In this document: one piece after another, positions 41,827 to 49,709 of the stretch
Position numbering within the stretch: the first letter of the stretch is position 1
Layout of the letters: each line of letters begins with the position of its first letter
Origin: SXWH01 sp014189875
Lineage (GTDB): Bacteria; Verrucomicrobiota; Verrucomicrobiia; Chthoniobacterales; Chthoniobacteraceae
Reading direction: 5' to 3'
Length of the DNA stretch: 64,000 nucleotides
Assembly: GCA_044237855.1 (NCBI GenBank)
Contig: JBIIEM010000002.1
Location: forward strand, 1-64,000
Position numbers and translations under genes: made by a program
The notes under the pieces: model-generated
Databases searched by the model: none
What the model was told of the DNA's origin: nothing
Seen by the model: the letters and a program-made list of their open reading frames with translations, nothing else

Positions 41827-42699
41827 TTGAAACTGATCCTCTGCCTTCTGCTCGCATTCACCCTCGCCGCCACCGCCGGGGAACGGCTGCGCGTTTCGTG
41901 TTTCTCCACCATCCTCACGGAGGTCGCCACCGAGGTCGGCGGTGATCGCGTGAACGTCCACGGGCATCTGAGGCCGGGCAAGGACCCGCACTCGTTCGAG
42001 CCGCGCCCGAGCGACCTGCGCATCGTCGCGGACGCGCAAGTCGTCCTGCTTTCCGCCAAGCACATCGAGGCCTACATCGGCAAGCTGCGCGAGGCTACCG
42101 GCTCGCGTGCGGCGTTCGTGGAAGTGGGCGACGGCTTCGCCTCGCTGCATCTGCCGGATGAAGGCCGGCCCGGCGCGAGCATCGAGGATCCGCACTGGTG
42201 GCACAGCATCGCCAATATGCGCCACGCCACGCAAATCGTCCGCGACGCCTTCATCGCCGCCAGCCCCGGCGACCGCGCGACTTTCACCGCCGGTGCCGCG
42301 CAGTATCTCGCGCAACTTGATGCGCTCGAAGCGTGGGCCAGGAATAAATTTGCCGAACTCCCGCGCGACGCGCGCAAGCTCGTGACCTCGCACGACGCCT
42401 TCCAGTATTTCGCGCGCGACTACGGCTTCACCGTCTATGCCATCGCGGGCCTCACTCCCGCGGACCAGCCCTCATCGGCCAAAGTCGTCCGCATCATCGC
42501 CGCCATCCGCGCGCAGCGGGTGAAGGCCGTCTTCCCCGAGAACATCGAGAACCCGAAGGTGCTCGGTGTAATTATGCGCGACAGCGGCGCGCAAATCGGT
42601 CCGGTGCTTTACGCCGACGGTCTCGGCGAAGGCGAAGGGCGCACCTACGCCGGGATGTTTCGCCACAACGTCACCGCCATCGTGGACGCGCTGAAGTGA
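41827..42699 (+). CDS. ZnuA-like metal ABC transporter substrate-binding protein
   Basis: 290 residues from a TTG at 41827, preceded by AGGA ten bases before. A signal peptide (LILCLLLAFTLAATAG) is followed by a cluster A-I fold. Candidate zinc ligands are His in GKDPHSFEPRPSD near 58, His in IEDPHWWHSIANM near 125, His in VTSHDAFQYFARDYGF near 195 and Asp/Glu in YADGLGEGEG near 265. These match the three His plus one acid of ZnuA. There is no His-rich loop. No permease or ATPase gene (znuB, znuC) is in the window, so transport partners must lie elsewhere or the protein feeds a different carrier. Confidence 0.88.
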   Translation: MKLILCLLLAFTLAATAGERLRVSCFSTILTEVATEVGGDRVNVHGHLRPGKDPHSFEPRPSDLRIVADAQVVLLSAKHIEAYIGKLREATGSRAAFVEVGDGFASLHLPDEGRPGASIEDPHWWHSIANMRHATQIVRDAFIAASPGDRATFTAGAAQYLAQLDALEAWARNKFAELPRDARKLVTSHDAFQYFARDYGFTVYAIAGLTPADQPSSAKVVRIIAAIRAQRVKAVFPENIENPKVLGVIMRDSGAQIGPVLYADGLGEGEGRTYAGMFRHNVTAIVDALK

Positions 42700-42735
42700 C
42701 CGCGAGCGCACTGCCTTTTCAACCAACACCCATCC

Positions 42736-44085
42736 ATGAAATCACCGACCGACACCCGCATCCCCGTCACCGTCCTCACCGGCTTCCTCGGCTCGGGGAA
42801 GACCACGCTGCTGAACCACATCCTCACCGCGCAGCACGGCAAACGCATCGCGGTGATCGAAAACGAATTCGGCGAAATCGGGATTGATAACGAACTCGTC
42901 GTGCAGGCCGACGAGGAAATCTTCGAGATGAACAACGGGTGCATCTGCTGCACGGTGCGCGGCGACCTCATACGCATCCTGGGGAACCTGATGAAGCGGC
43001 GGAACAAATTCGACGCCATCATGATCGAGACGACCGGCCTCGCCGACCCGGCGCCGGTCGCGCAGACCTTCTTTGTGGACGATGAGCTGAAGGAAAATTT
43101 CCGGCTCGATGCCATCGTCACGCTCGTGGATGCGAAGCACGTCCACCAGCACATCGGCGAGAGCGCCGAGTGCCAGGAGCAGATCGCCTTTGCCGACGTG
43201 CTGCTGCTGAACAAGACCGACCTCGCCACGCCCGCGGAACTCGACGCGCTGGAGAAACGCGTGCGCGGGATGAACTCCTCGTGCAAAATCCATCGCACGC
43301 AAAACTCCCTCATCGGCCTCGATGCGGTGCTGAATGTGCGCGCGTTTGACCTCGCGGCGAAGCTGGAGCAGGAGCCGGATTTCCTCGTCGAGGAAGTGCC
43401 ATTCGAGTGGGGCGGCGTCTTCCGCATCCCGGCGGGAAAGGCGACGCTGCTCCTCGCGGCGGGGCCGGACCCGGCGATGGATGTGCTCATCCTCCCGCTC
43501 GGCGCGCGCGGCTATACGGACTACGACGCGGCGCGCAAAGCCGCGATTGTGCAGTTTGCGGATGATCCGGCAGAGTGTGTTCGCGGCGACACCATTTCGC
43601 CCGGCGTGCTCGCGCGGCTCACCATCGGCGCGGCAGGCGCGGTCTTCACCGTGGATGCGGCGGGCACGGACGACTACGCCATTTTCACGCAGCACGGGCC
43701 GGATGAATTTGCGATGAAGCTGCTCGTGGACGGCACGGAACTCACGACCAGCGAGGCGCACGAATACGCGCACAGCCACACGCACGACAGCACGGTGACG
43801 AGCGTGGGCCTGAGCACCGACGAGCCTCTCGACAGCAAGCGGGTGGATGCCTGGCTCGGCGCGCTGCTGCGGGAGAAGGGCGTGGATATTTTCCGCATGA
43901 AGGGAATCCTGAACATCGGGCGCTCGCCGAACCGCCTCGTCGTCCAGAGCGTCCACATGCTGATGGATGGGCAGGTGGACCGCCCGTGGAAACCGGGCGA
44001 GCAGCGCCGCAGCCAACTCGTCTTCATCGGGCGCAATCTGGATCGCGCTGAGCTGAATGCGGGGTTCCGCGATTGCATCGCCTGA
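42736..44085 (+). CDS. G3E (COG0523) GTPase with an extra inserted domain
   Basis: 449 residues. Walker A GFLGSGKTTLLNHIL, NGCICCTVRGDLI, IMIETTGLADPAPV and LLNKTD are intact. After the GTPase domain (residue 215) about 130 residues are inserted: EEVPFEWGGVFRIPAGKATL, a beta-rich stretch, and a His-rich loop HEYAHSHTHDS near 345. The CobW C-terminal domain resumes at SKRVDAWLGALLREKGVDIF. The insert looks like a small beta-sandwich. The longer, His-containing form suits a metallochaperone with its own metal store. The stop overlaps the next start by one base (TGATG). Confidence 0.88.
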   Translation: MKSPTDTRIPVTVLTGFLGSGKTTLLNHILTAQHGKRIAVIENEFGEIGIDNELVVQADEEIFEMNNGCICCTVRGDLIRILGNLMKRRNKFDAIMIETTGLADPAPVAQTFFVDDELKENFRLDAIVTLVDAKHVHQHIGESAECQEQIAFADVLLLNKTDLATPAELDALEKRVRGMNSSCKIHRTQNSLIGLDAVLNVRAFDLAAKLEQEPDFLVEEVPFEWGGVFRIPAGKATLLLAAGPDPAMDVLILPLGARGYTDYDAARKAAIVQFADDPAECVRGDTISPGVLARLTIGAAGAVFTVDAAGTDDYAIFTQHGPDEFAMKLLVDGTELTTSEAHEYAHSHTHDSTVTSVGLSTDEPLDSKRVDAWLGALLREKGVDIFRMKGILNIGRSPNRLVVQSVHMLMDGQVDRPWKPGEQRRSQLVFIGRNLDRAELNAGFRDCIA

Positions 44086-45110
44086 TGAACGAGGGCTGGC
44101 ATTTCGATGCGGGCGACCACATCGCCGCGCTCGCGTGGCTGCCGGACGGGCGCACGCTGGCCGTCGCGCCCGCGACCGGCGGCATCGTGCTGCTGGAACG
44201 CGCTTCAGGAAAAGTGACGCGCACGCTAGCGGCGCACGCGATGGGAAATTGCGCGCTCTCCAGCTCCAAGGGACTGCTCGCCAGCGCGGGGCAGGACGGC
44301 CTCGCGCGCCTTTGGAATGTGGAGACCGGCGACATCGTTCACGAACTTCGCGCCAGCGACAACGCGAGCGACTGGTGCGAGCACGCGCAGTTTTCGCCCG
44401 ACGGCGCGCTACTCGCCACAACTGCGGGCCGCACGCTGCGCGTCTGGACACGCGGCGGCGAGCGCATCTTCGAGAGCACCGCGCACGACTCCACCATCGC
44501 CGCTCTCGCGTGGCGGCCCGACAGCGCGGGCGTGGCGACCGGCTGCTACAATGGCGCGCAGCTTTTCCGCGCAAAGAACGGCCTGTGGGAGCCGCGGAGC
44601 TACGAGGAGCTGCGCTGGAAAGGCAGCATCATCTCGCTCGCGTGGAGCCCGAATGGCCGCTACGTCGCGGGCGGTTCGCAGGAGGCGACGATCCAGTTTT
44701 GGCGGCTGCCGCATCGCGAGAGCGAGGAGCTGTTCATGTCTGGCTACGCCACGAAAGTCCGCGAGCTTTCGTGGGATGCCGGTTCGCGCTACCTTGCCAG
44801 CGGCGGTGGTGAAATCATCACCGTCTGGGACGTGAGCGGCAAAGGGCCAGCAGGCACCAAGCCCAAACAACTCGAAGGCCACGACACGCGCACCACGCAG
44901 CTCACTTTCCAGAATCGCGGCCCGCTGCTCGCCAGCGGCGGCACCGATGGCCGCGTCTTCGTGTGGGATTTGCCAAAGGCGCAGCGCCACCGGAAGGAAC
45001 TCACGCCACCCAGCCCCATCGCCGCGCTCGCGTGGTCGCCCGACGACACCGCGCTCGCCATCGGCGCGGCGGACGGCGGCGTGTGCGTGTGGGGAGAGCA
45101 ACACCCGTGA
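44085..45110 (+). CDS. WD40-repeat protein
   Basis: 341 residues without a signal peptide, built of about seven WD40 blades: LARLWNVETGDIV, LRVWTRGGERIFE, IQFWRLPHRE, ITVWDVSGKG, VFVWDLPKAQR and VCVWGEQHP, each after a strand with LAW or LLAS. It is probably a scaffold for another protein, in the cytoplasm. WD40 proteins beside COG0523 GTPases occur in other zinc operons, as I recall. Which gene product it holds cannot be told. It is coupled by overlap to the second GTPase and lies directly against the DUF1980 gene. Confidence 0.85.
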   Translation: MNEGWHFDAGDHIAALAWLPDGRTLAVAPATGGIVLLERASGKVTRTLAAHAMGNCALSSSKGLLASAGQDGLARLWNVETGDIVHELRASDNASDWCEHAQFSPDGALLATTAGRTLRVWTRGGERIFESTAHDSTIAALAWRPDSAGVATGCYNGAQLFRAKNGLWEPRSYEELRWKGSIISLAWSPNGRYVAGGSQEATIQFWRLPHRESEELFMSGYATKVRELSWDAGSRYLASGGGEIITVWDVSGKGPAGTKPKQLEGHDTRTTQLTFQNRGPLLASGGTDGRVFVWDLPKAQRHRKELTPPSPIAALAWSPDDTALAIGAADGGVCVWGEQHP

Positions 45111-46064
45111 ATGAAAGGCGCGGCTGCCAAATCCGTCCCGAACCGCCTCGCCGCGCTGACGCTCGGCGCGTGGAGCGTCCTGCTGCTGTGTTTCTATTTC
45201 GGCGGGCGGCTGCGCACTTTTCTCGCGCCGGATTTCCGCCCGTATGTGCTGTGGGCCGGGGTGGCGATGGGGGTGATGGCGCTGGCGCTATTTTTTGCAG
45301 GCGGCAAGCTGCACGCCTGCACGGATGATGGGTGCGGGCACACCGGCGGGCGCGGCAGACAGTGGACGTTCCTCGTGCTGCTGCTGCCCGTGCTGATCGC
45401 GCTTTGTACGGGAGACACGGACACCTTCAGCGCCACGATGGTTGCCAATCGCGGCGTGACCACGGAAGCCAGCGAACTCCGTTCGCGCCCGCGCCCGCAG
45501 CGCAGGCACGCGAGCGTGCTCCTGCCGGTGCCTGCCCGCGAGGGCGGGCCGCCGCCCGGCCAGGAGGTGCCGGACACGGGCACGCCGCCACCGCCGCGCA
45601 GCCGTGAGAGCGCACTCTTTCCACTGCCCACACGCGATGGCACGCCGCCGGAACCGAACGAGCTGGAGACGACTTCATCGCTGGACTGGATGCCGCGCAC
45701 GGCGGAGGGGCATCTGAGAATCGAGGTGCTCGATCTCATCTTCGCGGCGCAGGATGCTGCGCTGCGCGGCGATCTTGAGGGGAAGACAGCTGAACTCACC
45801 GGGCAGTTCATGCTGGCGAAGTCCCGGAACCCGAAAGGCAACCGCTTCAAGTGTGTGCGCATGATGATGGCCTGCTGCGCGGCGGATGCGCGGCCCGTCG
45901 CCGTCCTCGTGGAGTGCAACAAGCTGCCGAGAGTGCCGGAGATGAAATGGGTGCGCATCACCGGCACCGTGACCTTTCCGCTGGAGGCGGGCAAGCGCGT
46001 GCCTGTGCTGCGCGCGCAGAAAGTCGAGCCGTGTGCGCCGCCAGATGAGCGGTTCATTTTCTGA
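45111..46064 (+). CDS. TIGR03943/DUF1980-family membrane protein (YcgQ-like)
   Basis: 317 residues. Three or so N-terminal membrane helices (LGAWSVLLLCFYFGGRL, YVLWAGVAMGVMALALFFAG, TFLVLLLPVLIALCTG), a long Pro/Arg-rich linker of about 80 residues, then the extracytoplasmic domain. The latter has TAELTGQFMLAKSRNPKGNR, VRMMMACCAADARPVAV and MKWVRITGTVTFP. The pair of cysteines is the family mark. In Bacillus the homologue (with a DUF318 permease) is Zur-controlled and linked to zinc uptake. No DUF318 permease is found here. Starts immediately after the WD40 stop. Confidence 0.85.
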   Translation: MKGAAAKSVPNRLAALTLGAWSVLLLCFYFGGRLRTFLAPDFRPYVLWAGVAMGVMALALFFAGGKLHACTDDGCGHTGGRGRQWTFLVLLLPVLIALCTGDTDTFSATMVANRGVTTEASELRSRPRPQRRHASVLLPVPAREGGPPPGQEVPDTGTPPPPRSRESALFPLPTRDGTPPEPNELETTSSLDWMPRTAEGHLRIEVLDLIFAAQDAALRGDLEGKTAELTGQFMLAKSRNPKGNRFKCVRMMMACCAADARPVAVLVECNKLPRVPEMKWVRITGTVTFPLEAGKRVPVLRAQKVEPCAPPDERFIF

Positions 46065-46067
46065 TCC

Positions 46068-46793
46068 ATGAAAAACCACCGCCACGCGTTCACGCTCATC
46101 GAACTGCTCGTCGTCATTGCGATCATCGCGTTGCTCGCTGGCTTCTTGTTGTCGGCGCTCGGGGGGGCGCGGGCGAAGGGGCGGCAGAGTGCGTGCGCGT
46201 CGAACCTGCGGCAGGTCGGCGTCGCGCTCATCCAATACGCTGGTGACAACGAGGGGAGCCTGCCGGAGACGACGCACACCACCGGCACGAAGTTCAAGCG
46301 GGCGTGGATTTATGCGCTGAAGCCTTACCTGAAGAACATCGACGCCATCCGCATCTCGCCCGCCGACCCGAAGGGCGCAGAGCGACTGCGGGCCAATGGC
46401 ACGAGCTACGTGCTGAACAGCTACATCTTCGTGCCGCAGGTCGGGCCGTTCGGGGAGGTCGGCGAGAGCCTGAACAAGCTCCAGCGGATCCCGCATCCCG
46501 CGCACACAATTCTCGCCTTTAATATCTCGGACCAGCAGCCGCCCTCGGTGATGAACGACCACACGCACTCGGACTTGTGGCCGGGGAACTGGAACCGTGT
46601 GTGCGCCGATATCCAGCCCGACCGGCACCGCACGGGCGGGGCGAAGAAGGACCACACCGGCGGTGCTGCGAACTACCTGCACGCGGATGGGCACGTCGCG
46701 TCCATCGAAGCCGAATTCGTGAAAAAGCAGATCGAAGCCGGCATCCCTTTTGCCAAGCCACCGCTGACCCAGGCGGAAATCCAAAACCCATGA
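46068..46793 (+). CDS. Type IV prepilin-like (pseudopilin) protein
   Basis: 241 residues. The N-terminus RHAFTLIELLVVIAIIALLA is a type III signal cleaved before Phe and N-methylated by prepilin peptidase. Then comes ARAKGRQSACASNLRQVGVAL and a soluble domain ending with NYLHADGHVASIEAEFVKKQ, the layout of the PVC-type H-x-G-DGH pseudopilins. These are abundant in Verrucomicrobia and may build a secretion-type fibre. Its place inside the zinc operon (three bases after the DUF1980 gene, overlapping the next) is unusual. His in MNDHTHSD and DGH are possible metal ligands. Confidence 0.85.
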   Translation: MKNHRHAFTLIELLVVIAIIALLAGFLLSALGGARAKGRQSACASNLRQVGVALIQYAGDNEGSLPETTHTTGTKFKRAWIYALKPYLKNIDAIRISPADPKGAERLRANGTSYVLNSYIFVPQVGPFGEVGESLNKLQRIPHPAHTILAFNISDQQPPSVMNDHTHSDLWPGNWNRVCADIQPDRHRTGGAKKDHTGGAANYLHADGHVASIEAEFVKKQIEAGIPFAKPPLTQAEIQNP

Positions 46794-47578
46794 AGACCCT
46801 GCCCGCGATTCTCGCCTGCCTGCTCACCGCGCCATGCTGGTGCGCCGCCTACACCGTCGTCACCGACGAGCATGTGGATTTGCAAATTGACTACATCAGC
46901 GGCTCGCTGAGCGGCCGGATCAAAGCCGACAACACGGGCAGCGTGGCGCGTGGCAGCGGGCTGCTCTTCGATGGCCCAAATGGCACCACCGGCGTCGCGC
47001 GGCCCAGCAGCAGCACTTGGAATTTCCTCGGCGTGAGCGCGGGGCAGACCGTGTATGTGTGGCCGCAGTCCGGTTCTCCGGGGCGCATCTTCCTCGGCTG
47101 GGGATCGGATGGCGGCTCCATCCCCGGCGGCACCTTTGCCAGCTACTACGAGAGCGATGCGCGCGTGGATGACACCGCGCCGTGGACGAAGATCACCCTC
47201 GCCGCGATGCGCTACACCGCCGCGCCCGGCGAGAGCGGCACGCCGCAATTCTCCCTCTGGCAGACGGACACCTTCGGCGATGTGACGGTGTGGATGGCGA
47301 CCTCCGACGGCGTGAGCGCGACCGACGCGACGTGGCTCATCGAGGGCGGCCACGCGCATTACAACTGGGGCTTCACCAAGCGCGGCCACTACGAGCTGGA
47401 CTTCAAATTCTCCGGCTACCTCAGCAGCTCGAATACCTATATCGAGAGCGCCACGCAGACCTTCCACTTCGGCGTCGAATACCAGCCCGCCGCGCTGCCC
47501 GAGCCGTCGTCGGCGGCGCTCCTCGCGCTCTCGGGCCTCATCGCCCTTGGCCGACGCGGGCCGCGGGCGCGGGCATGA
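46790..47578 (+). CDS. PEP-CTERM protein, second choice-of-anchor M type
   Basis: 262 residues from the ATG at 46790, overlapping the prepilin stop. A signal peptide (KTLPAILACLLTAPCWCAAY) is followed by VVTDEHVDLQIDYISGSLSG and a beta-sandwich related to the first PEP-CTERM protein of the island. Shared features include VYVWPQSGS, PQFSLWQTDTFG and GGHAHYNWGFTKRGHYELDF, with His at the same places. The end is LPEPSSAALLALSGL and a basic tail (RRGPRARA), a PEP-CTERM signal. It is the last gene of the operon. The repeated pair suggests two surface receptors that hand over a metal. Confidence 0.8.
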   Translation: MKTLPAILACLLTAPCWCAAYTVVTDEHVDLQIDYISGSLSGRIKADNTGSVARGSGLLFDGPNGTTGVARPSSSTWNFLGVSAGQTVYVWPQSGSPGRIFLGWGSDGGSIPGGTFASYYESDARVDDTAPWTKITLAAMRYTAAPGESGTPQFSLWQTDTFGDVTVWMATSDGVSATDATWLIEGGHAHYNWGFTKRGHYELDFKFSGYLSSSNTYIESATQTFHFGVEYQPAALPEPSSAALLALSGLIALGRRGPRARA

Positions 47579-47626
47579 AGGCAGCGGCCCATGCACCCGA
47601 CTGCCGCCGCCCGCACACACGCGCGC

Positions 47627-48019
47627 CTACTCTTCCTTCCCGCAATCCGGGCACAAGCCCACCAGGACCACCTGCTGTTCCTCGACCTTGAATCGCGGCG
47701 CGATCCTCGGCGTGCCGGGATGCCCGTCGCACGGGACATCGAGCACCTTGTGGCAATTGCGGCAGAAAAAGTGGTGGTGATGCCCGCGCGCCAGCTCGAA
47801 ATGCGGCACCGCGCCAGGGACGGTCACCTTGCTTACGAGCCCCTCCTTTTCAAAGGCCTCGAGCACCCGGTAGATGGTGACGATGGAGGTTTTCGGCAGC
47901 GTGCGGAGCGCCTTGGCGTGGATCTCCGGGCAGGTAACCGGCTGCGGAGCGCCTTCGAGAATCGCACGGATGGCGCGGCGCTGTCGGGTATCTCGAATGA
48001 GGGAAGGCATGTGGGCCAT
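47627..48019 (-). CDS. Fur-family regulator, probable Zur
   Basis: 130 residues from 48019 (or ATG at 48010, PSLIRDTRQRRAIRA). A winged-helix domain (residues 10-75, KTSIVTIYRVLEAFEKEGLV) is followed by the dimer/metal domain with ELARGHHHHFFCRNCHKVLD and the C-terminal VGLCPDCGKEE. The two Cys-x-x-Cys pairs form the structural zinc site and the His run the sensor. Within the family, CRNC/CPDC and the absence of an obvious iron site fit a Zur, but PerR or Fur cannot be excluded. It is convergent to the operon and is the natural candidate to bind the palindrome at 38901. Confidence 0.85.
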   Translation of the reverse strand: MAHMPSLIRDTRQRRAIRAILEGAPQPVTCPEIHAKALRTLPKTSIVTIYRVLEAFEKEGLVSKVTVPGAVPHFELARGHHHHFFCRNCHKVLDVPCDGHPGTPRIAPRFKVEEQQVVLVGLCPDCGKEE

Positions 48020-48073
48020 CTATGAGCCCGCGAGCCTGTGCGCGCAACCCGGCATTCCAGCATCGTTGTGTAA

Positions 48074-48633
48074 AATGCCCTCCCCAACCGATATCCCCCA
48101 GAAAGCCCACGACTACGCCGAGCAGATCCACGAGCGGCTGTCACGCCGGTTGACGTGCTCACCGGCGCAGGCACAGCGGCGATGGTGCTGCGTACCTTCA
48201 CCGCACCTGGGCTGCCCGCAGGCGTGAGCGCCGCCCTGCCTGGCACGCTGAACTGCACCTTCGCGCCCATCGCCAAGATGGAGCTCGGCGCAGGCTACAC
48301 CGAAACCATCGGCACCGACCTCGGCATCGTCGTCTCACAGGAAACGGAGAAAGCGGTGCCGAAATTCGCTACCACGTCGGAGCAGGGAGCGGACTGCCAA
48401 TGCGTGAAGTCGATCTTCTACAAATGCACGCACATGCGTGTGTATATCGAAAGCCGACGCGGCACCGGCGCGTGGGAATTCATCGGCATCGACACCGAGA
48501 GCCCCTACATGGACGAACGCCCATTGCTCCTCGCCAGCACTCCCGAGGTGCGCGAATACCGCATGAGGTTCTAGGACAAAGGCACGCCGAATGGCGACTG
48601 GACCGATGTGGTGAAGGTGACCGTGTCGCCGTA
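48074..48633 (+). pseudogene. Degenerate gene of unknown family
   Basis: Frame 1 reads MPSPTDIPQKAHDYAEQIHE and stops at 48227. From about 48150 another frame carries on: DVLTGAGTAAMVLRTFTAPG, CVKSIFYKCTHMRVYIESRR, GIDTESPYMDERPLLLAS, VREYRMRF, TAG (48572-48574), then DKGTPNGDWTDVVKVTVSP and a stop. The pieces line up as one protein with a frameshift and a nonsense codon. I have a memory of similar proteins in PVC genomes but no name or function. Confidence 0.6.
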
Positions 48634-48659
48634 GAGGGGAGCACCATGACTGGTGGCTG

Positions 48660-49502
48660 GTGAGTAGCGACTGCTCTCCAATCCTCGGCCAACGCCCACC
48701 AGTCACATTTTACCAGGTGCCCAGCTACGACAGCTTCTACGAAGTGCTGACGGGCATGGACCCCGATCCCATCGTCGCGCTGCTGCCGGATCGCGCCACG
48801 CAGCCCGGCCCGCACGGATGGATCGGAAAAACGGGCGCATCCTCGCACCGGCTCGCACTGCACTACGGCGCAGGCGCATTCGCCTGCACGCTGCTCGCGC
48901 TGCCCGCGTTTTTCCATGGCGCATGGCTGTGGTTCGGATGGCCCACGATCGCGTGCGCGCTCACCGCGCTCGCGTACGCCACGGCAAATCCACGCTGGCT
49001 GCAAAAATGTTCCGGCAGTCCCACGCCCGCCGCCGAGTGGATCCTGCTGCCCGTCACGCTCATCGCGCGGCTGTGGCAGATGCGCTGGCTGAGACGCCAA
49101 CCCGCGTGGCACGAAGCCGCGCCCGGCGTCTTCTTTGGCCGACACCTCACGGACTCGGAAGCACGCGCATTCCTCGCAATGCATCCAAACCTCGCCGTGA
49201 TCGATCTCACCGCCGAGAGCAAGGAAGCCACGCCCTTCCGCGAGCAGGCGCACTATTTTCCGCTCCCGATCCTCGACCTCACCGAACCCGACCCGGAGAC
49301 ATGCATGCGGGCGTGCGAAATCATCCGCGAGCACCTCCCACGCGGCCCGGTCTTCATCCACTGCCTGCTCGGCCTCGGCCGCAGCGCGCACATCGCCGCC
49401 GCATGGCTCCTCGCCAGCGGGCAGTGCAAGAACGCGGGCGATGCGGTCGCCACACTCCGCGCGCTCGATTCGAGCGTGGTGTTGAATGCGGCGTCCTCGT
49501 GA
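48660..49502 (+). pseudogene. YnbD-like phosphatase, C-terminal dual-specificity half
   Basis: The frame from GTG 48660 has about 50 residues of doubtful origin, then membrane helices (LALHYGAGAFACTLLALPAF, AWLWFGWPTIACALTALAYA). Then comes a cytoplasmic phosphatase domain: GVFFGRHLTDSEARAF, LAVIDLTAE and the P-loop FIHCLLGLGRSAHIAAAWLL (HC-x5-R). This is the second half of YnbD-type proteins (PAP2 then dual-specificity phosphatase); the first half is at 38001-38520. The catalytic Cys and Arg are intact, so a truncated phosphatase could still be made. The right edge of the 10-kb insertion lies between 48634 and about 48830. Confidence 0.75.
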
Positions 49503-49510
49503 AGGCGGAT

Positions 49511-49613
49511 CACAGGCGTCCCGCCTGTGAAGGCAGGCAGTCCGTCCCGGCTGCCCGGACGCGCGCACAAGCAGGCGGGACGCCAGCTTGCCATCACAGC
49601 CGGGACGGCTGTG
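49511..49613. repeat. Cluster of three hairpins
   Basis: CACAGGCGTCCCGCCTGTG (49511-49529), AAGCAGGCGGGACGCCAGCTT (21 bases, 49569-49589) and CACAGCCGGGACGGCTGTG (49595-49613). Each is a stem with a GGGAC or GTCCC-type centre, and the first and last share their outline. They follow the broken phosphatase gene and precede the DsbD-like gene; they may end transcription or be part of a repeat family. Confidence 0.75.
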
Positions 49614-49709
49614 TTCCGCGCGCACAGCGTTGCCACATTATCCAGCGTTTCCCTTCTCTTTTCTTCACATAAACTCGACCCGTTTCCTACACACGATCGA
49701 ACGCAACCG

